Shown here: piece by piece, positions 40,001 to 50,739 of the stretch | Numbering within the stretch: position 1 is the stretch's first letter | Layout: each line of letters opens with the position of its first letter | Assembly: GCF_043641665.1 (NCBI RefSeq) | Contig: NC_092198.1 | Coordinates: 2,950,501-3,014,500, forward strand | From: Enoplosus armatus | Taxonomy: Eukaryota > Chordata > Actinopteri > Centrarchiformes > Enoplosidae | Length of the DNA: 64,000 nt | Direction: 5' to 3' | Translations under genes and position numbers: made by a program | Notes under the pieces: generated by a model | What the model saw: only the letters and a program-made list of their open reading frames with translations | Databases searched by the model: none | What the model was told of the DNA's origin: nothing

Positions 40001-41498
40001 CATACATGTTTTTTCATGATTTTGGACATATATATATACATACATTGCTTTTCATGATTTTGGACATACATGCATACATACATACATACATGATTTTTAT
40101 GATTTTGGACAGACATACATACATGTTTTTTTTATTTTTGGACATACATACAATCATGTTTTTTCATGATTTTGGACATACATTAATACATGTTTTTTTT
40201 TAATGATTTTGGACATAAATACATGTTTTTAATGATTTTGGACATACATAAATACATGTTTTTTTCATGATTTTGGACATACATACATTTTCTTCATGTA
40301 TTTGGACATACATATATACATACATTGCTTTTTATGATTTTGGACATACATACAATCATGTTTTTTCATGATTTTGGACATACATAAATACATGTTGTTT
40401 CATGATTTTGGACATACATACTTTTTTATGATTTTGGACAGACATATATTGCTTTTCATGATTTTGGACATACATGCATACATACATGATTTTTATGATT
40501 TTGGACAGACATACATACATCATGTTTTTTTTTTATTTTGGACAGACATGTTTTTTCATGATTTTGGACATACATGCATACATACATGTTTTTAATGATT
40601 TTGGACATACATACATTTTTTCATGATTTTGGACAAACATGCATACATACATGATTTTTATGATTTTGGACAGACATACATACATATATTTTTTATGACT
40701 TTGGACATACATACAATAATGTTTTTTCATGATTTTGGATATACATTAATACATGTTTTTTTTTTTTTTGGACATACATTAATACATACTTTGCTTTTTA
40801 TGATATTGGACATACATACAATCATGTTTTTTCATTATTTTGGACATACATATATGCATTTTTTTTATTTTGGACATACATACACACGTTTTTCCATGTA
40901 TTTGGACATGCATACATACATACATACATACATGATTTTTATGATTTTGGACATACATCAATTTTTTATGATTTTGGACATGCATCAATTTTTCATGATT
41001 TTGGACATACATACATTTTTTTCATGATTTTGGACAGACATACATGTTTTTTTGTATGATTTTGGACAGACATTTTTTCATGATTTTGGACATAAATACA
41101 TGCATTTTTTTTTTAAATTTTGGACATACATACACACATACATTTTTTTTATGTATTTGGACATACATACATACATACATGGTTTTTCATGATTTTGGAC
41201 AGACATACATACATACATACATTTTGGACATACACATGTTCTTTCATGATTTCATACATACATAGATGTTTTTTTTTATGATTTTCAACATACATACATA
41301 AATTTATAGGTGATTTTTATGATTTGGGACATACATGTTTCTTAATTTTGGACATACGCACGTTTTTTTTTATTTTTGATATACATACGTTTTTTATTTC
41401 ATATATATATACATACACATATATATGCATACATACATGATTTATATGATTTTGGAAATACATACATACTTGTTTTTATGATTTCATATATACATACG

Positions 41499-43336
41499 GC
41501 GTTAGAAGGTTCCTCAAATAGCTGAAGAAAAAGCTGTTTTAGGGAGCCAATTGTCTGGCCTCAGTCCAATTTATACAAGGTGAGACCGAGTTGAGATCCA
41601 CACAACAGGTGGGCGTGGACTAAAGTGCAATACTAGTCATATCTTACAACCAATGCGTTTATGATCGCAATCATGAAATTGTTTACAAGAGCGCAAAGTT
41701 CTTCATAGACCTAGCCTCTTCATTTTGCTTTCAAAGTGCATCACATTGATGCATTTAACTTTAAAAAGTTCAAAATCTTCTTCTGGGGAGCATCCGGTCC
41801 ACCCACCAGTCTCACAAAATCCTGTGGTAAGCACTGCACAGAGCCCCCCCTACAAGACAAGTTCCACAATAACCCAAGGTTATAGTTGACTGAAGTAGGA
41901 AAACCTGCCACTGTGGGAACAATGGTTACATAATCTTACATAACTGAGCCTCAACGTAACGTGTCATAGGTGCGCTCCGGTACTACCGGTAAACAAATAG
42001 CACTACACCCCTGCTTACATACATATTAGAAGTACTGTACATAAGTATGCTTTCGAGGCATTTGTACTTTGAGTACTTCCCTTTCATGCTACTCCATCAC
42101 CGTGACTACACTACAGTTCAGAAAATGTTGTACTTTTTATTCCACTACTTTCATCTGACAGCTTTTGTTACGTTACAGATTATATATCTTACATCTAAGA
42201 TGATTGTATTAATGTGTTGCTCTGCTTCAACAGGCATGTGCACTATTGCAACACCAACAATAATCAATTTATATAATAACAATCATCCCCTATAATGTAG
42301 TACTGACAGCGGCCATACTGAGTACTTAAGTAAAATGATGAATGTAGTACTTGTAATGGAGTATTTTTACTTTGGTGGTGAAGAAATTACCATTTGCATT
42401 GGCAAGCATGTAATTGCATGCATTCGCTGATTAGTACTTGATATTAAAATGTACTAATATATCAAAAAGTACTTGTCCCACATCATGACCTCATATCTTC
42501 ATGACATAGCCTACCATAAACTCTTTTTGTTTTGTTTACCAAACAGAAAATCCGTCAAAGGTTATATTTGCATGTAAAATGAGGACAGATATAAGATTTG
42601 TATGCGGTATAAACTCATATCCAACAGCGTGGGGGCTTATTTCCGACCCCCTTTATGCAGTTCTCCTAACACTAGAGGCCGCCATTTCCTCTCAGCTAAC
42701 CTGGCGGCTTCTACTTCCTGTAAAGTATTTAACGCGTCAACTTAATCAGAGAAGAGAAAGAAACGAAGAGGTCTCACTCTGCTCCGAATTCAGGATACTA
42801 CGGACGTCAACCACCATCTGAACTGGCGGTCAGAGACGTTAAGACTGTGTGGTACGTGACGTGATGCAAATAAGATATGGGAAACGCTCAACGAGAGCTG
42901 TAAACACCAATATCTCTAAAAAAAAAAGAGCAAGTAACGCCTGCTACTGTTTATTTATGACGGATTCATACATTAAAATATAACGTATACGGTCCTGTTC
43001 GTCTCATGTTCTTTGGTGGGAGTGCGAGTGCGCCCCGTTGTTAGTAGACGATCTTTGCAAACAGCCAGCAGAGACATACATTCGCTGTTAGCATATGGAG
43101 GGATCCCGCGGCCGCTGCAGTGGCCCCCCGCCGTCGTCCTCAGAGCCCCCCAGCTGTTTAAAGATGACTGGCTTCGTGTGAACGATTTAGCCCGTGAGAC
43201 GCCTACAAACAGGAAGTGCAACGACGGGAAGAAGCCAATCAGACTGCTATCTGCGCGCCGTTTCCCCGCCCGTTAGCGGCATTCTGACAGCGCAACATCA
43301 CCAGCGGCGAGAGACGTAGTGACACGGTGACCAGGT
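41499..43336. other. Flank between the array and mfsd4b
   Basis: No gene is recognised. The stretch at 42020-42400 carries diverged pieces of the AAGTACTGTAC MITE family. Base composition becomes GC-richer from about 43080 to the mfsd4b start, with many CpG dinucleotides, which marks the likely mfsd4b promoter. No TATA box was seen. Confidence 0.5.
43080..43336 (+). promoter_or_regulatory. mfsd4b: CpG-rich probable promoter and 5' UTR of mfsd4b
   Basis: The sequence just before the ATG is rich in CpG (for example CCGCGGCCGCTGCAG near 43108 and ATCTGCGCGCCGTTTCCCCG near 43250). It contrasts with the AT-rich surroundings. A CpG-island promoter is the simplest reading. The transcription start cannot be placed. 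Confidence 0.5.
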
Positions 43337-46300
43337 ATGTCTTCGTCCGCCTCACGAGACACCGTCGTCAAAAAGAAGCACGTCCGTTTCGCCAGCATGG
43401 AGGACGACGACGACAACGACGACCAGGAGGAGGACACCCTGTTTGACAAGAGGACGGACGCCGGGAGAGGGCTGAAGAGTGCGCTGAAGGCGGTCAAGAG
43501 GACGGCGAAACCGGGATGCGACGACCGGGTGGAGGTGGTCGGCGGGAGAAGGGGCGGACACGGAACGTGCGGGCGCTGGATGGTCACCCTCTCGCTCTGC
43601 GCATCCTTCCTGGGTTTGGTAAATAATGGAGGGAGCTTTAGCTAAAACCTGCGCGGTTATACATGAACATGTGTGTGTGTGTGAGAGTCCGCAGGCCCGC
43701 TCTCATTAACACGACTGTGTGATCGATATCTAGGCAGCCGAGGTTATTCTGAGGTTATTCTGAGGTTATAACAAACACCTGCTCACACTCCAGGGATTCC
43801 TTTAGAATCCGGCTGACAAGGAAAAGACGAGCGACAGTCAGGTGGAAAACAACATCCTATGAAACTATCTGTGACGCTGAAATTACACATGCTAATATAT
43901 TAAAGTTAGAAGCAGGAGTTTGGCTGTAACAGCTAAACGTCGGTAACTTCAGTGTCACATCACAGTGTGGGAACTTTGAGAGCTTCACAGTTTTATGCCA
44001 CAGGATTTGAAATGATTCCTGAACACCATTTTACAGGACAATTTTGCAACCTTAGCTTGCTAATACACAACTGTGGAAGCAAATAGTATGTCATTTAAAT
44101 GTCAACATAAAGTATTCAGTAGTGATGGAATGTAAATAATGTGGTATTCAGTTGCTGATGTGTTACCAGTTGTTATGGCAATCATTTGCATCCATACACA
44201 TCTTTCAAGCTGTTTCTGTATCACGAGCAGATATTCTGACCCATGTGGACTACCTGCATCCACTCTTTCATTAGCTAGCAACATGCCGTGCAGGCAGAGA
44301 GATATTCAGTCTGTGTGTGAAGTGAAAGCTTGCAGTATGCTGCACAGTCAGGACTCACAGAGTCGTAAAACTCGCTCTTCAACCACGTTGTGTGCACGAG
44401 ATTACCGAAAAACACTTCCTCCTTCCTCACACACTGAGAAAAGTTAAATGCACACAGGCCTTGTTATTTCAGCAACACCCTGGTTCACTTTCATTCAGTC
44501 ACAAAACTTGGAAGCAAAGACGCTGTTGTTTTTAAGGAAACAGTGGGATGGTTGTTAAAGAAACGATCACCTGGAAACATCATCATTGATATGTACTTTT
44601 GCACGAGTGGTCAAACGTGGTTACATCGGCGTTAAATAGGCATTTTCCACAGTATAAAACAGTAACGGTAAATTTCATTGTCAGTCCTTCAGAGTTCACG
44701 AGGAGAAATGCGTCAGAGACGAGACAGATATGTTCATTTCTCTCTCAGCAGCAGCTTTAAATTGACCAGAATGCAATGCAACCAGAAGGCGTGTTGCATT
44801 TAGCACATTCACTCTGCATTTAGGCTGCAAGGTTAATTTAGGTAGTTGTTATTTGAAAAGCGATGGAGGGATGAGTGTGAGTGAGAGCAGGTGGACCAAC
44901 AGACAACTTATGATTAATAATCACTAATTTAAGATATATAACAATTTCCAGGGGTAGATATACAGTAACTGTAACTCTCTCATTGCAGCTCATGATGATC
45001 ACTTGTTATTTTCAGGGGATGAGTATCTCTGTTCTCGGCCCCACGTTCGAGGACCTGGCTGTGAACGTGAAGAAGAACATCAGCAACATTTCTTACATCT
45101 TCGTCGGACGCTCTGCGGGCTACATCGGCGGTTCCCTCGTTGGAGGCATCCTCATCGACTGCATGAACCCCCATCTGCTGCTAGGTAACCACACGGAGCC
45201 GTTGTAGAAGTTGTACTGTATAGCCTGCAAATGGTGCTGGTGTAGAGGCGTCCCCGTTTAAAATGTTACCGGCTCTGTTTTGTGACAAAGATGTCGCCAG
45301 ATCTTTCTTGTCTTGTAACCCCTGGTAACCACCCTGTGACAGGCGTCTTTCATCTGCACATCTTCTTTACGTCACAGTTTCTTCTGACTCTTTCCACATA
45401 TTTTACTTAAATAAAACCGTATTATCTGTCCAGGGTTCTCCATGCTGGTCACATCGTTTGGAATGTGCGCTATCCCTTTCTGTAAGCAGGCTCTGCTCCT
45501 TACCGGGCTCATGTCCAGCATTGGGATGTCTATGGGAGTCCTGGATACAGGTACGACAATATTTAATGCAACAAGCAACAGTACATCTCATAGGGTAGCT
45601 TTGTTGGCGTGTTACGGCGGGGATCCTTTATGATTTTGAACAGACATTTTGCCATGGCATAGCAGGAAAACCACAGGCCTAACTGATAACATTAAAAACA
45701 ACTGCATTCCATTTAGAGGAGCTAGGTCCACGGTCCTGGTATTGTGCATACTGGGACACTTGACTTGGGGTTGAGCCTTCATTATAGGAGGGTTTCACCT
45801 CTGAATGGCAAGTCAAAATGTCTGCGATGAAACGAAGGCCTATAGTAGTGTGCAGAGTTTGGTGACCTCAGCAAACTGTCCTATAATGAGGTCGAGTCAT
45901 AGTAATTGGAAACGCCTCTCTGAAATTACTGAATTATGTCTGGAATACAGTTTTTATTAGATTAGTATGTAAATATAATACATCCATGGTAAATACAGAG
46001 AGACAGAACTGCGATTTTTGGTAATTAGTTAACGGAGTTGACGCAACTCTCTCTCTACATGGCTCTGGGCTACGGGAAAAACCTGTAGGCGTACGCCAGA
46101 AGGGGGACACAAAAGCCTCCAGTTTGAAGTCAATGCAGGACACCAACATGCAGTAGCTCCCACAGCGTCTCCATGACGAGTGTTAATAACGTTTTTTCTC
46201 TTCTTTCCGCCAGGCGGGAATGTCCTCATACTGAACACATGGGGCGAGCAGGCGGGTCCTCACATGCAGGCTCTGCACTTCAGCTTCGCAGCCGGGGCCT

Positions 46301-47562
46301 TTGTGTCTCCCATCATAGCCAAGCTGCTGTTCGGGTCCGACGGGAACAGCAGCACCGGGATCACACCAGCCAACTCTACACCTCCTGTCCCCGCAGAACA
46401 AACCACCAAAGGCCCCGACGCTCGCACAATCATGCGCTACGTCCACAGCAGGAGCAGCACCCTCAAATCAATGTGGGCCTACGTCGTGATCGGCACGTTC
46501 GTCTTTCTCATCTCCTTCGTCTTCTTCATGCTCTACTCTCGCAGGGGCGTGTCACATGACAAAGCCCGCGCGTCGTCAGGAAAGCCCCTGGTGGCCAAAC
46601 ATCACATGGCTCTCGTTGCCCTGCTCTTCTTCTTCTTCTTCGCCTACGTAGGTGCCGAGGTAGCGTACGGCTCCTTCATCTTCACCTTCGCCAAGGACTT
46701 CGCCCACATGCCTCAGGCCCAGGCAGCTGGGCTCAACTCGTTGTTCTGGGGGACGTTTGCTGCCTGCAGGGGGTTGGCCATCTTCTTTGCGGCCTGCATG
46801 TACCCGGGCACCATGATCCTGCTCAGCCTGGTGGGCTCCACTGTGTCCTCTCTGCTTCTCTGCCTCTTCAGCAGGGAGAAGGTGGCCCTGTGGGTTTGCA
46901 CCGGTCTGTATGGTGCGTCCATGGCCACCACCTTCCCCAGCGGCATCTCCTGGGTGGAGCAGTACACCACAGTGACAGGCCACATGGCGGCAGTCTTCGT
47001 GGTTGGTGCAGCACTGGGTGAGATGGTGCTGCCCGCTGTTGTAGGCTTCCTGCTGGGGAAATTCCAGGACCAACCCCTGCTCATGTACCTGTCGCTCATC
47101 ACCTCCACCTTCACCTCCATCCTCTTCCCCGTCATGTACAAGCTCGCCTCGGCCCCCAGCGGCCAGAGCAGGAAACCCCGCGCCAGGGGCCGGCCTGACG
47201 CCGATGACAGCGAGTATCGCCAGGCGCTGCTGGACTCAGGAGCCAATGACGAGGAGGAGGAGGAGGAGGAGGAGGTGGAGGAAGAGGAGGAGGGGCAGGA
47301 CAACGAGGCTGATCAGTGGAATGACGCAGACTTTGAGGTCATTGAAATGGACGACACGGCGAGTCTCATCAGTTCTCCCAGCAAGGCCGCCTCTCCTCCT
47401 GATGTCACTGGGCTAACAACAGGGAGCTCCGCTGCTGCCTCCGCCAACACCCAGGCGACCGAGCCTGCAGGTGGAGCCTCCTTCTCAGACGCCATCTCCC
47501 TGGTGGGAGACTCCCCCAGACGCAAACTACTGCTCTCTCTGGAAAGAGAGAAGAGAGACTGA
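43337..47562 (+). CDS. mfsd4b: Sodium-dependent glucose transporter 1-like (MFSD4B), four coding exons
   Basis: Exons 43337-43618, 45016-45184, 45434-45550 and 46214-47562 join in phase with GT-AG introns to give 638 aa. Residues 1-79 are a charged cytosolic N-terminus with a run of Asp at 23-29. Transmembrane helices then begin at about residue 81 (WMVTLSLCASFLGLGMSISV). The GRSAGYIGGSLVGG block matches the major facilitator loop after helix 2. An extracellular loop has N-glycosylation sites (NSST, NST). The segment AYVGAEVAYGSFIF and the later CRGLAIFFAA, FPSGISWVEQYTT and VGAALGEM blocks are those of NaGLT1/MFSD4B, distinct from MFSD4A. Rat NaGLT1 is about 480 aa; the excess is the N-terminus and an acidic tail of about 138 residues (500-638). 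The family moves glucose, and possibly urea, across plasma membranes, notably in kidney. The substrate here is inferred. It lies tail-to-tail with rev3l, as in human 6q21. Confidence 0.92.
43619..45015. other. mfsd4b: mfsd4b intron 1
   Basis: This is a 1.4 kb intron with donor GTAAATAATG and acceptor TATTTTCAG. No exon or recognisable repeat was found inside; the ORF at 44139-44447 shows no coding character. Introns 2 (45185-45433) and 3 (45551-46213) are shorter and likewise empty. Confidence 0.55.
47250..47295 (+). repeat. mfsd4b: (GAG/GAA)n coding poly-Glu in the mfsd4b tail
   Basis: A near-pure GAG/GAA run encodes about 14 Glu with one Val (residues ~535-549) in the cytosolic C-terminus. 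Such purine triplet runs vary in length between alleles. The antisense poly-Ser ORF over it is a shadow. Confidence 0.85.
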
Positions 47563-49344
47563 AACCTCGTCCTGTGACTCCTTGCTGTCGATGTCTCACT
47601 AAACACTAGAAGAGCCATGCCTCCACATACTTGTGCTCATTTGTTGTCCAGAACCTGAAAAACCTGATCCAATATTTAACTGTTCTGATGGTTTACTGTG
47701 CAGTGAATGCAATACTGACTGACCTGAAACCTGTGCAGCTTAAAGACCACCCATACAGTAAGTTGATCTTTCAAAGCTCTCTGGCCCCTCCTGGATGATG
47801 AAGGGTCAGATTCTGACCTGTAATGCTACACTACAGATCGTTCTCAATAATATAACACGTCACCGATTCTCTACACGGAGTCTGTGTCGGCCTGCAGTGA
47901 GGTCAAAGGTCAGGGAAGGCTAGAGAACAGAAGTCCCAGGGGGCTGCTAAGAATTCAGTGCCTTGCTCGAGGACACGTGAGCAGAGTGGATGAGTTGAAC
48001 TCGGGACGGTCGCCCTCTTCTTCATCACGCCACCCTGCTGCCAAAAAACAACAGATTTTTAAAAATGTTATTTCATTTTGCACTATTGCAGTAATTTCAT
48101 CAACAGCAGGAAGTGAGTGTGAGTGAGTGATGATAGTTGTAAGATTTGAATGAAGACGGGGGGGTTTTTTTGTTTGTTGTTGCACTTTTGTAAAGATCAG
48201 AGTTTAGATTTCTTTCGTTTGTGTCGTGTTGTGTAACGTGTCATGTGGTTCTCTAAATCACGCGTGTTGTCGCTGCGGTTCATTTGGATCTTTTGAAGCT
48301 CGACAAGTCATTTTAATACATTGACTTTTTATTATATCAATCTCAAACCTCCACCCACAGCAATGTCCATTAAAAACAAACCAAAAAAAAACAAAACACC
48401 TCCTTCATCATTATTATTATTTTTTTTTTACATTTATACAAATACACAGGTCCTGTGTACGGCTGTTTGGGGAACTGAAGATTGGATCTCGACGTTGGTT
48501 TGATGACAGGTTTTTTTTTTTGCACAGAAAATTGGAAACATACACAAAACTATATATATGCACAAGGAAATAATAGACTCTTCATGACATAAATTATCAA
48601 AATACAGTATTGCAACAGTCCCAGATTTTTTTTTTTTTTTTTTTTTTTTAACTGAAATGGTCTCCAGTTTCCACACTCTGTAGGTTAGAGCATGAAGTGT
48701 CAAATCCTCCCAGGCGGACATCAATACAATCAAGATTAAAAGAAAAATGAAAAGTGGATTTGATTGCATTCATGGCCGGAGCTTTAGTTGTTTTAATGCT
48801 AATGCACAGTGAGATCATAGATGGAGCTATACAGGAACTATTTACAAAAAAGACTGCAGTCGATATAAAAATGAAGAAAAGTCAATTAGTGGTTTGAATG
48901 TAGTTTGTCTTGAGAAATGACTTCAAACTGCTACAGCGCACACGAAGACACAACAAGTCATCCTTGATTGGACTGCACTCAGTTTCATGACAGGCAGTCT
49001 GTCGCTGTGTCACCAAAGACATCAGCTTCACTCGGCCCATAGCAGCTAATGGAGATGGCAGCAAACAAGCATGAAGACAAACACAAGCCCGAGGAGTGTG
49101 GTGGGGGGGGGGGGGGGGGCACTCCCCACAGGAGGCTCCAACCAGACGGTCTGCACACGCAGAGAAATACTTAATAACTAATAACAGTTACAAGACAGAA
49201 TGAAAACCCAACAGGGTTCAATCGAAGCACCATTTAAACTATAACAACTGAAAGGACAATGAAACACTTGGGGGTGGAAGGGGGGGGGGGCGATTAGCAC
49301 CAAATCAGCAAGGGAGGGTGGGAGCTCTGGGGTTCAGGAGCCAA
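47563..49344. other. Shared 3' region of mfsd4b and rev3l
   Basis: The two stop codons face each other 1.78 kb apart, so both 3' UTRs must lie here and may overlap. A reverse-strand AATAAA at 48328-48333 could end rev3l about 1 kb past its stop. The stretch also holds a dispersed-repeat fragment (47945-48030, with GTGCCTTGCTCGAGGACACG and TTGAACTCGGGACGGTCGCC), a poly-T run at 48625-48649, and G runs at 49102-49119 and about 49278-49290. Confidence 0.5.
47945..48030 (+). repeat. SINE-like dispersed repeat fragment
   Basis: The blocks AGTGCCTTGCTCGAGGACAC and TTGAACTCGGGACGGTCGCC, separated by about 30 bases, are a combination I recognise as recurrent in many teleost genomes. It lies in the probable 3' UTR of mfsd4b. 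The exact family is not assigned. Confidence 0.4.
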
Positions 49345-50739
49345 TCAGAACTGCTCCAGCAGCTGTCGGAGGTAGGGGGCCTTGGAGAGCTGTCTGTTGA
49401 CCCGGGTCAGCTTGTAGAGGACGGGACAGTCCAGGGACACACAGGGCACCTGTCGCTCTGCACAGCCGCTACAGTTCCTACAGATCTGGACACACACACA
49501 CACACACACATGTGAGAGCTGGGTGACCACAGACAGAGAAAAGGGGAAAAGCTGAGGAACACGCAGAATCCGCATGATCTGAAAACTATTTGACTACTTA
49601 TAACCTCACCTGTCCTCCCAGCTGAGAGTGAAATCACGGCTGTAAAGCTGCTTTATCTTTATGACTATCAAAACAACACATGGAGGCTGGGTCAAGGGTC
49701 GTGTGAACAGAGAATTATTGTTACAGGAACTGAGGAAATGATCTTCAAACAGGGACAGACCTGTGTGGATCTGTCCCCTCCTGGCCCCTGAGAGACCGGA
49801 GGAACAGCTCCCACCAGCCTGGGTTCAAATCTCGTCCGTCTCCCTCACTGTGACCTTTCAGAAATGCTCATTCTGTACGACATGGTCCCTATTGTCAGAT
49901 TCAAGAGGCAGAGTGGAGAATTTCCTCAGTTCATCCACCCTGACTACCACCTCACAGTTAAGAGAAGAAGAAGAAGCAGGCAGAGGTACTAGGGGCAGTA
50001 TTTTGTTTCTCAAAATTTGGATTTTGTTCCAATCAAATCTTGCATATTGGACTGGACAGTAATTCAAAACCAGGACCGTGTTGAGGAGAATTCAGACTTG
50101 CACAGTTCCCATACGGTGCTTCAAATGTAGCTCTTGTCATCTTGTGGCACTTGAATGTTACAACAAAATACACTTTGGCTGAGACATTAACACCACAGCC
50201 AGTTCAAATAGGACAATAACACTTTAGATGAGTAATCCAGCACAACAAAGTGTTGAAAACACTGATTATATTGTTGGGTTTATCCACCCTTGTTGTTCTA
50301 CTGTATTTGAAGCTTTTATTTGTTTGGAGGCAACTTCATGCAACTGTGATGGAAGCCTGAAACCTGCAGTGCGCTGAGAGTAGGACTGTCCAGCAGTTAA
50401 ACGTTTGGAGGAAGAGGAGGTGTCATTATAAGAACGTTCGGGTTATTATTTCTAATTGAACTTTTTTTTGTGTAAAAAAACAAAAAAAACACATTGGACA
50501 CATCATATTTTTGTGTCTCTCACCTTGAGCAGCTGGTCTTGCTGACTCTCCCACTGTCTCATGTCCTGGTGGAGTGTAACGGCGACCCGCTGGGGCTCAG
50601 CGCGGCACCGCGAGCACACGCCCAGCTGGGTCAGCTCGTCACACACGGGGCAGTGGAGCGTGGTGAAGTACTGGGAAATGGTTCCCTTCCTCCCCGCTTC
50701 CTCTCCACCCATCGCCGAGGAGCAGGACGCCTTCTGGAC
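49345..50739 (-). CDS. rev3l: rev3l last two exons: zinc and iron-sulphur Cys modules
   Basis: Exon 50524-50739 carries CysA (CPVCDELTQLGVCSRC), a zinc site. Exon 49345-49485 carries CysB (CRNC followed by PCVSLDC). In polymerase zeta this binds a 4Fe-4S cluster and the accessory POLD2/POLD3 subunits. The protein ends YLRQLLEQF, close to the human C-terminus. All eight cysteines are present. Confidence 0.92.

Larger units (their letters stand above)
22371..41498. repeat. 19 kb strand-switching satellite/minisatellite array
   Basis: About 19.1 kb is built almost only of a ~34-bp monomer with consensus core CATGATTTTGGACATACATA and spacer CATGTTTTTT. Monomers vary mainly by CATA copy number, by GACAGACACATGG variants and by TATATATA inserts. 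There are roughly 500 units. Monomers run in + orientation at 22371-33090, reverse at 33091-38093, + at 38094-38930, reverse at 38931-39645 and + at 39646-41498. Higher-order repetition is seen as near-identical blocks 1,240-2,110 bases apart. The many ORFs are artefacts: two of three frames on each strand lack stops in the monomer, while the third hits TGA. No gene, transposase or recognised mobile element is embedded. Confidence 0.95.

Noticed and set aside
22514..41265. Dozens of ORFs (up to 179 codons) in the repeat array as a gene family of Cys/His-rich proteins
   Set aside because: They occur equally on both strands, change frame with each monomer, have no start context or splice signals and always end at the same TGA in the monomer. 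They are translations of a simple tandem repeat.
22371..41498. CRISPR-like array
   Set aside because: The repeats are contiguous with no unique spacers, and every surrounding gene is vertebrate with introns.
46576..47303. Long minus-strand ORFs (165 and 196 codons) over mfsd4b
   Set aside because: They are shadows of the GC-rich fourth exon. The poly-Ser stretch is only the complement of the GAG repeat.
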